Position numbers and translations under genes: made by a program. The notes beneath the pieces were generated by a model. It had not been told where the DNA came from. It did no database searches and was given only the letters and a program-made list of their open reading frames with translations. 64,000 nucleotides of DNA from Paraburkholderia flava (lineage in GTDB: Bacteria > Pseudomonadota > Gammaproteobacteria > Burkholderiales > Burkholderiaceae), in assembly GCF_004359985.1 (NCBI RefSeq), contig NZ_SMRO01000002.1, positions 1,561,135 to 1,625,134 of the forward strand. Reading direction: 5' to 3'. Positions 24,862 through 33,619 of this stretch are shown in pieces (position 1 is the first letter of the stretch; each line of letters begins with the position of its first letter).

Positions 24862-27800
24862 TCAGTTTCCCGAATGCGCGTTGCCGTCGGCCGGCGGATC
24901 GCGTTCGTCGCTGCGCACGCGGAACGACATCGCGTACAGCGCCGGCAGGTAGAACAGCGTCAGCACGGTCGCGCTCGTGATGCCGCCCATCAGCGCGGTC
25001 GCCATCGGCCCGAAGAAGTTCGAGCGCAGCAGCGGAATCAGCGCGAGCACCGCGGCGGCAGCCGTTAACGTGATCGGCCGGAAGCGTCGCACGGTTGCGC
25101 CGACGATCGCATCGAAGCGGCGGTGGCCGGCGGCGATGTCCTGTTCGATCTGGTCGACGAGAATCACCGAGTTGCGCATGATGATCCCGAACATCGCGAT
25201 CACGCCGAGCATCGCGACGAAGCCGAACGGCTGGCCGAACATCAGTAGCGTCGCGACGACGCCGATCAGTCCGAGCGGCGCGGTCAGCACGACCATCAGC
25301 ACGCGTGCGAAGCTTTGCAGCTGGATCATCAGCAGCACGAGCACCGCGACGACCATGATCGGCATCTGCGCGTTGATCGACGTCTGGCCCTTCGCGCTTT
25401 CCTCGACCGAGCCGCCGATCTCGATCCGGTAACCGACCGGCAGCGTGCGGCGTATCGACTCGAGCGCGTGATCGACCGAATTCGTGACGTCGATGCCCTG
25501 CGCGTTTGCGACCACGTCGGACTGCACGGTGATCGTCGGTTGCCGGTCGCGTTCCCACACGACGCCGTATTCCAGATCGTTGCGCAGATGGCCAAGCGCG
25601 CCGAGCGGCACCGGACCATTGGGCGTCGGCATCGCGAGCGTGAGCAGTTGCGACGGGTCGACGCGTTCGCGTTTCGGCGCGCGCAGATCGACGCTGATCA
25701 GCTTGTCGTACTCGCGGTACTGCGTGACCGTGTAGCCGGACAGTGTCATCGCGAGGAAGCTCGACACGTCGTCTGACGTGACGCCCAGTTCGCGTGCTTT
25801 CTTCTGGTCGATCTCGAAGCGCACCGAGCGTTCGGCCGGCTCGTCCCAGTCGAACTGCACGTTCGACGTGCGCGCGTCGCCGCGCATCGTGGCCGCGACG
25901 CGCTCGGCGATCGAACGCACCGTCGCGATGTCGTCGCCGCTCACGCGGAACTGCACCGGATAGCCGACCGGCGGTCCGTTTTCAAGACGCGACAGACGCG
26001 TGCGGATCGCCGGAAACTGCGCGCGCAGCGTCGGATCGAGCCAGCGCGCGAGCTTCTCGCGATCCTTGACGCTTTTCGCGGTGACGACGAATTGCGCGAA
26101 GTTCGGCTGCGGCAACTGCTGGTCGAGCGGCAGATAGAAGCGCGGCGCGCCGGTACCGACGAAGTTCACGAAGTGATCGATCTCGGGCCGGCCGTCGAGC
26201 GTCTTCTCCAGGCGCTGCACCTGACGCAGCGTCGCGTCGAACGACGCGCCTTCCGGCAAGCGCACGTCGATCAGCAGTTCGGGCCGGTCTGAACTCGGGA
26301 AGAACTGCTGCGGGACGAGCGTGAAGCCCGCAAGCGACACGATGAACAGCACGACAGTGATGCCGAGCACGACGAAGCGCCGCTCGATGCACCACGCGAT
26401 CCAGCCGCGCAGCCGTCCGTAGAAGCGTGTGTCGTAGATGTCGTGTTCATGCTCGTGGTCCTGTTCGCCTTCGTGCGGATGCGCCGGTGCAGGGTGCTTG
26501 CGTTCCGGCAGCAACCGATAACCGAGCAGCGGAATCAGCACGACCGCCGCGAGCCACGATGCGATCAGCGCGATCGCCGAGACTTCGAAGATCGAGCGCG
26601 TGTATTCGCCGGTGCTCGACTTCGCGAGCGCGATCGGCAGAAAACCCGACACGGTGACGAGCGTGCCAGTCAGCATCGGGAACGCGGTGCTGGTGTACGC
26701 GAACGCGGCGGCACGCTGGCGGTTCCAGCCCTGTTCGAGCTTCACGGCCATCATTTCGACGGCGATGATCGCATCGTCGACGAGCAGCCCGAGCGCGAGC
26801 ACCAGCGTGCCGAGCGACACCTTGTGCAGCCCGATACCGAACAGATACATGCACAGCGCGGTGACCGCGAGCACGACCGGGATCGAGATCACGACGACGA
26901 GGCCGGTTCGCACACCGAGCGATACGAGACTCACGACCAGCACGATCGCGACCGCTTCGGCGACGGCTTCGAGGAAGTCGTCGATCGATTGCGCGACCGC
27001 GTGCGGCATGCTCGACACCTGGACGAGTTTCAGGCCCGCCGGCAGCGACGCGCGCAACTCGGCAGTCTTCGCATCGAGCGCCTTGCCGAGGCGGATCACG
27101 TCGCCGCCCGGCTGCATCGTGACGCCGACGCCGAGTACGTCATGGCCGCCGAAGCGCATCCGTGTCGACGGCGGATCGTCGTAGCCGCGCCGGATCGTCG
27201 CGATGTCGCCGAGCCTGAATGAACGGTTGTTCACGCGGATCAGCGTGTCGGCGAGCGCGTTGACGTTGTCGAACTGGCCGCTGGGACGCACGAATACGCG
27301 GTCGTCGAAAGTCGTTAGCGTGCCGGCCGGCGAGACCGCGTTCTGCGAGTTGATCGCCTGCGCGATCTGCTGCGGCGAGATGCCGAGGCGCGTGAGTTGC
27401 GTGTTGGTGATCTCGACGTAGATGTGCTGGTCTGGATCGCCGAAGTAGTCGATCTTCGCGACGCCCGGCACGCGCAGCAACACCGCGCGCAACTGGTCCG
27501 CGTAGTCGTGCAACTGCGCCGGCGAATAGCCGTCGCCTTCGAGCGTGTAGATGTTCGTGTAGACGTCGCCGAACTCGTCGTTGAAGAACGGACCCTGCAC
27601 GCCGGGCGGCAGCGTCGTCGCGATGTCGCCGACTTTCTTGCGGATCTGGTACCAGGTTTCGGGTACCTGGGACACCGGCGCCGAGTCCTTCATCGTGTAG
27701 AAGATCAGCGATTCGCCGGGCCGCGAGTAGCTGCGCAGGAAGTCTGTCGACGGCGTTTCCTGCAGCTTGCGGCCGATCCGGTCGGTGACCTGGTCCTGCA

Positions 27801-28002
27801 CCTGACGCGCGGTCGCGCCGGGCCAGAACGTGCGGATCACCATCACGCGGAACGTGAACGGCGGATCTTCCGATTGTGCGAGCCGCGTGTACGCGAGAAT
27901 CCCGAACGCGGTAGCGAGCACGATCAGGAAAACGACCAGCGCCTGATGGCGCAGCGCCCACGCGGACAGATTGAAGCGTCCTTCTTCGTGCGCAGCGTTC
28001 AT
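24862..28002 (-). CDS. RND-family efflux pump, inner-membrane transporter
   Basis: 1,046 aa, the full AcrB/MexF-like length with twelve membrane helices in two halves and large periplasmic loops. Proton-driven export of drugs or other small molecules. The TM4 acidic pair of the proton relay is visible in LVLALGLLVDDAIIAVE. The N-terminus FNLSAWALRHQALVVFLIV matches the subgroup whose adaptor is a lipoprotein. An unusual His/Glu-rich stretch (HPHEGEQDHEHEHD) lies in the linker after TM6. The start at 28002 overlaps the adaptor stop (ATGA); the longer open frame to 28194 is a shadow. Confidence 0.92.
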   Translation of the reverse strand: MNAAHEEGRFNLSAWALRHQALVVFLIVLATAFGILAYTRLAQSEDPPFTFRVMVIRTFWPGATARQVQDQVTDRIGRKLQETPSTDFLRSYSRPGESLIFYTMKDSAPVSQVPETWYQIRKKVGDIATTLPPGVQGPFFNDEFGDVYTNIYTLEGDGYSPAQLHDYADQLRAVLLRVPGVAKIDYFGDPDQHIYVEITNTQLTRLGISPQQIAQAINSQNAVSPAGTLTTFDDRVFVRPSGQFDNVNALADTLIRVNNRSFRLGDIATIRRGYDDPPSTRMRFGGHDVLGVGVTMQPGGDVIRLGKALDAKTAELRASLPAGLKLVQVSSMPHAVAQSIDDFLEAVAEAVAIVLVVSLVSLGVRTGLVVVISIPVVLAVTALCMYLFGIGLHKVSLGTLVLALGLLVDDAIIAVEMMAVKLEQGWNRQRAAAFAYTSTAFPMLTGTLVTVSGFLPIALAKSSTGEYTRSIFEVSAIALIASWLAAVVLIPLLGYRLLPERKHPAPAHPHEGEQDHEHEHDIYDTRFYGRLRGWIAWCIERRFVVLGITVVLFIVSLAGFTLVPQQFFPSSDRPELLIDVRLPEGASFDATLRQVQRLEKTLDGRPEIDHFVNFVGTGAPRFYLPLDQQLPQPNFAQFVVTAKSVKDREKLARWLDPTLRAQFPAIRTRLSRLENGPPVGYPVQFRVSGDDIATVRSIAERVAATMRGDARTSNVQFDWDEPAERSVRFEIDQKKARELGVTSDDVSSFLAMTLSGYTVTQYREYDKLISVDLRAPKRERVDPSQLLTLAMPTPNGPVPLGALGHLRNDLEYGVVWERDRQPTITVQSDVVANAQGIDVTNSVDHALESIRRTLPVGYRIEIGGSVEESAKGQTSINAQMPIMVVAVLVLLMIQLQSFARVLMVVLTAPLGLIGVVATLLMFGQPFGFVAMLGVIAMFGIIMRNSVILVDQIEQDIAAGHRRFDAIVGATVRRFRPITLTAAAAVLALIPLLRSNFFGPMATALMGGITSATVLTLFYLPALYAMSFRVRSDERDPPADGNAHSGN

Positions 28003-29117
28003 GACGCGAAGTCCTCCGGATGCAGCGGTGCGATCACGTGCACTTTTTCTCCGGCGGAGACCGTGTGGACGCCTTGCAGTACGACGCGGTCGCCGTCCTT
28101 CAAGCCCTGCGATATCGAAACGGTGCGCTCCGCGTAACGCGTGACCTGCACACGGCGCAGTTCGAGCGCGTTGTCCGACGCACGCACGACCCACACGGCC
28201 GGCGCGTTGCCGTCATGGAACAGCGCGGTGGCGGGCAGCGTGAACGAGGGGCCGGCTGCCGTCGTGTTACCCGCGAGCGCGATGTCGGCGGTCATGCCGA
28301 GACGCACGTCGGGGCCGGGGTTGTCGAGCGTGAGTTTCGCGCGCCACGTGCGGCTCTGCGGATCGGCGGCGGGCGACAGTTCGCGTACGCGCGCGGTGAA
28401 CGTGCGGCCTGGCAGCGCCGACAGCGTGACCGTCGCGTGCTGGCCGACCGCGAGCGATGCGAGCGCGCTTTCGGGCGCATCGGCGACGACGTCGATGTCG
28501 CCGCTCCACGCGAGGTTGTAGACGGCCTGACCGGCGGACACGTTCTGCCCGGTGTCGGCCTGCTCGGCGGTGATCACGCCGGCGTGGTCGGCGGTGAGCG
28601 TCGCGTACTGCAACTGATCTTTCGCGAGTGCAGCCTGCTGCGCGGCCTGATCGCGCTGCGCACTGGCGGACGCGTAGGAGTCTTCGGTCTGTTCGAGCTG
28701 TGCGCGTGCGATCAGGTTCGCCTGAGCCTGCGCGCGGTCGCGATCGAGCTGCTGCTTGGCATACACGAGACGGTGCTGCGCGGCGTCGAGCTGGGCCTGC
28801 GCGCTGGCGGCGTTCTTCTGCGCGTCGGCGGGATCGAGCCGCGCGACGATCTCGCCAGCCTTCACCGTATCGCCGAGCCTTACCCGCCGCTCGACGATCT
28901 TGCCCGCGATCCGGAACGACAGCGGCGTCGAATAGCGCGCCTGGATTTCGGCAGGCAGCGTCGACGTCGCGGACCGGCCATCGGATTGCACTGCGCTCGC
29001 GACAACCGGACGCGGCGCAGGCGCCTCGGCTACTTTCTTCTGACAGGCCGCGAGCAGCACGACACCGGACAGCGCCAGTGCAAACGCTGCCCGACGCAGC
29101 GGCGTAGCGAGCCGCAT
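27999..29117 (-). CDS. RND efflux periplasmic adaptor (membrane fusion) lipoprotein
   Basis: 372 aa. Links the inner-membrane pump to the outer-membrane channel. The N-terminal 25 residues are a lipoprotein signal with lipobox LAAC. Then come a lipoyl/barrel-sandwich part (IAGKIVERRVRLGDTVKAGE), a long coiled-coil hairpin rich in Ala and Gln, and beta-barrel and membrane-proximal domains ending near HVIAPLHPEDFAS. ATG 29117 lacks a good Shine-Dalgarno; a GTG about 33 bp upstream preceded by GGAG is an alternative start but would place extra residues before the signal. First gene of the three-gene efflux operon. Confidence 0.9.
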   Translation of the reverse strand: MRLATPLRRAAFALALSGVVLLAACQKKVAEAPAPRPVVASAVQSDGRSATSTLPAEIQARYSTPLSFRIAGKIVERRVRLGDTVKAGEIVARLDPADAQKNAASAQAQLDAAQHRLVYAKQQLDRDRAQAQANLIARAQLEQTEDSYASASAQRDQAAQQAALAKDQLQYATLTADHAGVITAEQADTGQNVSAGQAVYNLAWSGDIDVVADAPESALASLAVGQHATVTLSALPGRTFTARVRELSPAADPQSRTWRAKLTLDNPGPDVRLGMTADIALAGNTTAAGPSFTLPATALFHDGNAPAVWVVRASDNALELRRVQVTRYAERTVSISQGLKDGDRVVLQGVHTVSAGEKVHVIAPLHPEDFAS

Positions 29118-29263
29118 GGACGGGTGAGACAGGACAGGGGAATCGGGACGATCCACGATGGCTCCGAACAGGAGAGAGCGAAAAAAAACGGGGAACCGGT
29201 GCGGGCACTGCGCAGAAACGCCCGATGAGCGGGCACGGCACACCGCCGGTCAGATGATGCTGT

Positions 29264-29293
29264 GCATTCTAATACATACCTGTATTTGAATGC
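29264..29293. promoter_or_regulatory. 30-bp palindromic operator of the efflux repressor
   Basis: GCATTCTAATACA (29264-29276) and TGTATTTGAATGC (29281-29293) are inverse copies with 12 of 13 positions matching, separated by TACC. Size and symmetry suit two AcrR/QacR-like TetR dimers or one extended site. It lies about 40 bp before the TetR ATG and about 150 bp before the adaptor gene, in the only AT-rich part of the intergenic region. Confidence 0.75.
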
Positions 29294-29333
29294 AAAGGCG
29301 AATATGTAATCGGATCAGTGCTAGACTCCTCTT

Positions 29334-29957
29334 ATGAAACGAACACGCCTGACCCGCGAGCAGAGCAAAGACCAGACGCGCCTGCGTCTGCTCGATGCCG
29401 CGCAAGCCATATTTATGAAGAAGGGATTCGTCGCGACGAGCGTCGAGGACATCGCGGCCGCGGCGGGATACACGCGCGGCGCGTTCTATTCGAACTTCAG
29501 CAGCAAGACCGAACTGTTTCTCGAACTGCTACGACGCGATCACGAATTGATGCAGACGGAGCTGCAAGACATTTTCGCGGGCGAGGCCACGCGCGAAGCG
29601 ATGGAAGCCCGCGTGCTGCTGTACTACAGCCATCTGCATCGCGACGACCGGTGCTTCCTGCTATGGGCGGAAGCGAAGCTGGTTGCCGCGCGCGACGCAC
29701 GTTTCCGCGTGCGTTTCAATGCGTTCATGCACGAGAAGCTTGAGCAGATGGCCGCCTATATCGACGAATTCGCGACGCGTACGGGGGTGCCGCTGCCGTT
29801 GCCGGCGGAAGTACTCGCGGTGGGATTGATGGGCCTGTGCGACGGCGTGCACTTCATGTTCACGATTGACCCGAAGAACGTGACGAGCGATCTGGCGGAG
29901 TCGGTGCTTGGGGAATTTTTCGGGCGGGTGGTGTTTGGGCGCGGGATGGCGGGGTGA
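29334..29957 (+). CDS. TetR/AcrR-family repressor of the efflux operon
   Basis: 207 aa. N-terminal helix-turn-helix: LLDAAQAIFMKKGFVATSVE then IAAAAGYTRGAFYSNFSSKT, a strong TetR signature. The C-terminal domain (about 140 residues) is of the AcrR/TtgR size and should bind the pump substrates. It is divergent from the RND operon with a clear palindrome between, so it likely represses both the operon and itself until inducer binds. No strong Shine-Dalgarno precedes the ATG. A terminator follows at 29991. Confidence 0.9.
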   Translation: MKRTRLTREQSKDQTRLRLLDAAQAIFMKKGFVATSVEDIAAAAGYTRGAFYSNFSSKTELFLELLRRDHELMQTELQDIFAGEATREAMEARVLLYYSHLHRDDRCFLLWAEAKLVAARDARFRVRFNAFMHEKLEQMAAYIDEFATRTGVPLPLPAEVLAVGLMGLCDGVHFMFTIDPKNVTSDLAESVLGEFFGRVVFGRGMAG

Positions 29958-29990
29958 GACCGGCGTGAGCCGATGTGAGTCGATATGAAG

Positions 29991-30016
29991 CGAGGCGCAC
30001 GTGGCGCCTCGTTTTT
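29991..30016 (+). terminator. Intrinsic terminator after tetR
   Basis: CGAGGCGC (29991-29998) and GCGCCTCG (30004-30011) form a perfect 8-bp stem with loop ACGTG, followed by TTTTT. It ends the TetR transcript just before the convergent DUF2795 gene. Confidence 0.85.
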
Positions 30017-30034
30017 ATTGCACGGGCGTTTGGC

Positions 30035-30265
30035 TTAGCCGCTCAACCCCGGCCCATAGTTGCTGCCGATCAATTGCGTCACCGCATCGAGATTCGCGTA
30101 ATCCTGCTCGGGCAACCCGTCGAGCATCGACAGCACGTCGTTGCTGGCACCGGCGTCGCGTGCGGCATCGACAAGCACGTCCTTGTTCGCCGGATAACGC
30201 ACGCTCTGCAATACGTCGCTGATCTGCAGATCGATCGGCTCGTCGGGAATGCTCGGTGCGTTCAT
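30035..30265 (-). CDS. DUF2795 protein
   Basis: 76 aa from ATG 30265, which has GGAG 7 nt upstream. The body (ISDVLQSVRYPANKDVLVDA, then LDGLPEQDYANLDAVTQLIG) matches the short DUF2795 fold: a hydrophobic helix, a Tyr-Pro turn, and a closing helix where L-P-x-x-x-Y occurs. Function is unknown. Members are common in Burkholderiaceae and actinobacteria, often near stress genes. The small secreted-protein gene lies 28 bp upstream on the same strand, so they are probably cotranscribed. Confidence 0.75.
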   Translation of the reverse strand: MNAPSIPDEPIDLQISDVLQSVRYPANKDVLVDAARDAGASNDVLSMLDGLPEQDYANLDAVTQLIGSNYGPGLSG

Positions 30266-30293
30266 CTGGGGCTCCGGTGCGGGGCGGTCGCGA

Positions 30294-30533
30294 TCAGGTT
30301 TGCAGATGCTCGTCGGGGCCGGCAAACGAATGGCTCAGATGGTGCGACTTCGGCAACGCAATCGTCTGCCAGTGTTGCGGTTGCTGTTGCTGTGCAGAAT
30401 CGTCCGTCGCGGCGGGCAGCGCGCCCGCAGGCTCCACCGCCGTTGCCTCGTTCACGTCGCGTGCCGTATGCGCGGGCGCGGCGAAACAGGAAGCGGACAG
30501 CAGTACCATGGTCATCAGCGTCGAGGTTTTCAT
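30294..30533 (-). CDS. Small secreted protein of unknown function
   Basis: 79 aa. An excellent AGGAGG is 7 nt before the ATG at 30533. Residues 1-20 are a signal peptide (MKTSTLMTMVLLSASCFAAP). The mature part of about 57 residues is Ala/Gln-rich (SAQQQQPQHW) with several His near the end (LPKSHHLSHSFAGPDEHL). No known domain. The His-rich end could bind metal, but this is speculation. Confidence 0.6.
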   Translation of the reverse strand: MKTSTLMTMVLLSASCFAAPAHTARDVNEATAVEPAGALPAATDDSAQQQQPQHWQTIALPKSHHLSHSFAGPDEHLQT

Positions 30534-30876
30534 CGCCAGACCTCCTTTCCTCATGCAGCACCGTGGCTGCAGCAAGCGCCGTGCCGCTCGGGAGACCCGG
30601 CGTGCACGTGCTCAGCGCAGGCATCGCGTGGCCAGCGAGACGCGCCTTCTTACATCTTATACGGCAATTTCTGCGGGTGCTTTTTACTGGGCTCTTTCGC
30701 TGGTTTCCGGTGGGAGATCCGGGTCGATGGGGCCTGTCGAAACGATTCGTCAGTCGTAATGGCCGACAGTCACGCGATGCGCGGCGGCGGTATGCCGGTG
30801 CGCGGACGATGCACTGTGGTCTGTTTCGTCAGGGCAGGGAATCCGCGGTCGATTCCCCGATCACTAGCGAAGCGTT
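30534..30876. other. Intergenic region between ClC gene and small secreted-protein gene
   Basis: 343 bp without a supportable gene. The AT-richer patch at about 30650-30700 (CTTACATCTTATACGGCAAT) is the most likely promoter zone for the leftward small-protein genes. No repeat or strong hairpin was noticed. Confidence 0.4.
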
Positions 30877-32610
30877 TCAACGCGCCGGATTCATCCGGAA
30901 ATACGCGTCGAGCAGCGACGTCTTGTAGACGACACCCGCCAGCAGCGGATGTTTGATGCTTTCCACCACCGGCAGCCGCTCCCCCTGAAACGCCATGAAA
31001 TGCTGCAACGCGACGCCGAGCGGCATGTCGGGCGTCAGCACGTCGAAATGCGGCTGCAGATAATCGGCGGCGGTGCGCGCGGACGTGTCGCGCCGATCGA
31101 GCAGATCCGATGTGATGTCCTTCAGCGCGACGACGCCGAGAAAGCAGCCGGCTTCGTCGGTGACGTACAGATACTTGACCGGGTACTCAAGAAACACGCG
31201 CGTCATTTCCTGCACGGTCGCGTTGGGCCGCACGACGGTGTCGGGCGGCTTGATCAGTTCGCGCATCTGCGTCGCGCGCAGCCGCATCCGCTCCTGCTCT
31301 TCGCGGTTGCGATGTAGCGTGATCTCGTACATCGACGTCTTCGCGATCGCCCGCGACACGAAATACGCGACCACGCACGACAGCATCAGCGGCAGCACGA
31401 CCTGATAGCTGAGCGTCATTTCGAAGATCATCAGGATCGCCATCAACGGCGCCTGGGTCGCGCCCGCGAGGAACGCGCCCATGCCGACCATCGCGTACGC
31501 GAACGGCGCGGACGTGCCGTGCGGCCACAGCGCGTGCATCCCCTGGCCGAACAGCGAGCCGAGCACCGCGCCGACGAACAGCGTCGGCGTGAAAATCCCG
31601 CCGACCGCGCCTGACCCGGCAGTCGCCGCAGTCGCGACGATCTTGAAGACGAGCACCATCACGAGCGCGGACCACGTCCACGGCGAATGCAGGATCGAGT
31701 TGACGACGCTGTAGCCGTTACCCCAAACCTCGGGCGACCACACCGACAGGATGCCGACCGCAAGGCCGCCGAGCGCGAGCTTGAGCGGCAGCGGCAGCTC
31801 GATGCGCCGGAAACCCGCTTTCGACAGTTCGAGCAGACGCAGGAACTGCGGCGCCGCCGCGCCGCACAGCAGACCGAGCGCGACGAACAGCAGCACCTCG
31901 ACGCCGGTGACCGGCGGAAACACGGGCATTTCGTAAGGCGGCCGATAGCTGGTGAACTCGCGCATCGTGATGTTCGCGACGACCGATGCAACGACGACCG
32001 GTCCGAAGCTTTCCATCGCGATCGAGCCGAGCACGATCTCGGTGACGAAGAACGCGCCGGCGATCGGTGCGCTGTACGCCGACGTGATACCCGCTGCGGC
32101 GCCGCAGGCCACCAGCAACCGCAGGCGCGGCGGATCGAAGTGCACGACGCGTCCGACGAGCGACGCGGCCAGCGCTGCGAGCTGCACCATCGGACCTTCG
32201 CGACCGATCGAGCCGCCGCTCGCGATCGTGAACAGCGACGACACGCTGCGCCACAGGCTCAACCGCACCGGCACGACGCCGTCGCCGATCGCGACCGCTT
32301 CCATGTAGTCGACGTGATTATTGCGGTCCATGCCGCGCCGCGCGATCAGCAGAAACACGCCCGCGATCAGACCGCCGGCCGCAGGCAGCACGATGCGCAC
32401 GGTCCACGGCAGCCGACGCGCCATCTCGACGAAGCTGCCGGGCTCGCCCGAGATCGCGCGTTGCAGCAGCGCGATGCCTTCGCGAAACGCCATCGTCGCA
32501 AACGCGCCGGCGACGCCGACGACCACCGACCACAGCAGCATCGTGTGCGCGTCGGACAGTCTGAACAGATGTTGCGCGCGGGTGCGCAGTTTCAGCAGGA
32601 ATGAGAGCAC
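30877..32610 (-). CDS. clcB: ClC-type chloride channel/transporter with CBS domains
   Basis: 577 aa from a GTG at 32610. The ClC core of about 430 residues has the selectivity-filter blocks SGGSIGREGPMVQ (with the gating Glu) and GGIFTPTLFVGAVLG. Two CBS motifs fill the C-terminal about 140 residues (TVQEMTRVF and the LGVVALKDI unit, then the LPVVES unit), a cytoplasmic regulatory pair. ClC proteins move Cl- as channels or Cl-/H+ antiporters, for example in acid resistance. The frame extends to a TTG at 32673; the first ATG is 23 codons inside, at MLLWSVVV. The start is therefore uncertain. Confidence 0.9.
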   Translation of the reverse strand: MLSFLLKLRTRAQHLFRLSDAHTMLLWSVVVGVAGAFATMAFREGIALLQRAISGEPGSFVEMARRLPWTVRIVLPAAGGLIAGVFLLIARRGMDRNNHVDYMEAVAIGDGVVPVRLSLWRSVSSLFTIASGGSIGREGPMVQLAALAASLVGRVVHFDPPRLRLLVACGAAAGITSAYSAPIAGAFFVTEIVLGSIAMESFGPVVVASVVANITMREFTSYRPPYEMPVFPPVTGVEVLLFVALGLLCGAAAPQFLRLLELSKAGFRRIELPLPLKLALGGLAVGILSVWSPEVWGNGYSVVNSILHSPWTWSALVMVLVFKIVATAATAGSGAVGGIFTPTLFVGAVLGSLFGQGMHALWPHGTSAPFAYAMVGMGAFLAGATQAPLMAILMIFEMTLSYQVVLPLMLSCVVAYFVSRAIAKTSMYEITLHRNREEQERMRLRATQMRELIKPPDTVVRPNATVQEMTRVFLEYPVKYLYVTDEAGCFLGVVALKDITSDLLDRRDTSARTAADYLQPHFDVLTPDMPLGVALQHFMAFQGERLPVVESIKHPLLAGVVYKTSLLDAYFRMNPAR

Positions 32611-32734
32611 GACGGGAGCGTGAAACGTGAGTGGAATGGCGCGAGCGGAAGGATAGCATCGCGTCCGTTGCAACTGATGTGCAACGCGGACGCGGATGTG
32701 GTGAGAAGCGACGTGAAAGCGCGAATCGACAGCG

Positions 32735-33472
32735 TCAGCGGCCTGCCTTGTCGAGTTCCGGATAGTGCCGGAAGATGCACGCCTCGTTGTGCGGAATGCG
32801 ACGGTCGGACGCCAGATACGCGGCGATTCGCGGCCGCTTGATCACGCGGTCGTACAACGCGGCAAGCCGGGGATAGTGCGTGTCGAAACGCTTCGTGCCA
32901 CGCGGGAATGCATACAGCAGCCCGTCGATCAGCTGGAACATCGACAGGTCGACGTAAGTCAGCGCATTGCCGACGAGATACGCGTCGCCGGCCGGATTCT
33001 GCGCAAGCACGCGGTCGAAGTAGCTCATGAACTTCGGAATCCGATGATCGATGAAATCGTGCGAGCGGATTTTCGCGGCGTCCTTCTGGTCTTCGTAGTA
33101 GAGATTGCTCGCGAGCGGATGATGCGTGTCGTGCGCTTCGGTGACGACATCGGCGATCGTCAACTGCAGACCGTTCGCGACGAAGCGTAACGACTCGTCG
33201 CGCGGTGCGAGACCGAGCTTCGGTCCGAGGTAGAGCAGGATGTTGGCGGTCTGCGGGATGATCAGATCGCTGTCCTGCAGAAACGGCGCCGCGAACGGCG
33301 GATGGGCTTCGTCGGGACTGTCGAGCAGCGCCATCATGGCACCGGTGCCCTGGTCGTCCGATTCGTCGCCGCGTGCCACGTCGACATAGTCCGCGCCGGC
33401 TTCCTCCAGCGCGAGCCGCACGAATTCGCCGCGGCCCTGCAGGCCGTCCCAGTAATAGAGTTTGTACGTCAT
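32735..33472 (-). CDS. Glutathione S-transferase family protein
   Basis: 245 aa. N-terminal thioredoxin-like domain: KLYYWDGLQGRGEFVRLALEE with Tyr at positions typical of the GSH-activating residue, and the cis-Pro/glutathione block LIIPQTANILLYL. The C-terminal helical domain includes the TYVDLSMFQLIDGL segment. It conjugates or reduces electrophiles with glutathione in the cytosol; closest in style to sigma/alpha-like bacterial GSTs. AAGGA is 8 nt before ATG 33472; the frame open to 33577 is not needed. Same strand as the YeiH gene upstream, but separated by a terminator. Confidence 0.87.
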   Translation of the reverse strand: MTYKLYYWDGLQGRGEFVRLALEEAGADYVDVARGDESDDQGTGAMMALLDSPDEAHPPFAAPFLQDSDLIIPQTANILLYLGPKLGLAPRDESLRFVANGLQLTIADVVTEAHDTHHPLASNLYYEDQKDAAKIRSHDFIDHRIPKFMSYFDRVLAQNPAGDAYLVGNALTYVDLSMFQLIDGLLYAFPRGTKRFDTHYPRLAALYDRVIKRPRIAAYLASDRRIPHNEACIFRHYPELDKAGR

Positions 33473-33574
33473 CGATCGGTCCTTGCTCAAACGGGTTGAA
33501 TCCATCGGGCGAGCATGAAGTATGCCGCGCAGGATGTGTCGATGAGTGTTGCAAAGAGCGCTGTCGTAAACGCG

Positions 33575-33599
33575 CAAAAGCCCTGCGCAAGGCAGGGCT
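33575..33599 (-). terminator. Intrinsic terminator after the YeiH gene
   Basis: AGCCCTGC (33579-33586) and GCAGGGCT (33592-33599) make an 8-bp stem with a five-base loop; on the minus strand it ends in TTTT. It separates the YeiH gene from the glutathione transferase gene. Confidence 0.75.
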
Positions 33600-33619
33600 G
33601 GGAGCAGGACAAATGAGGT

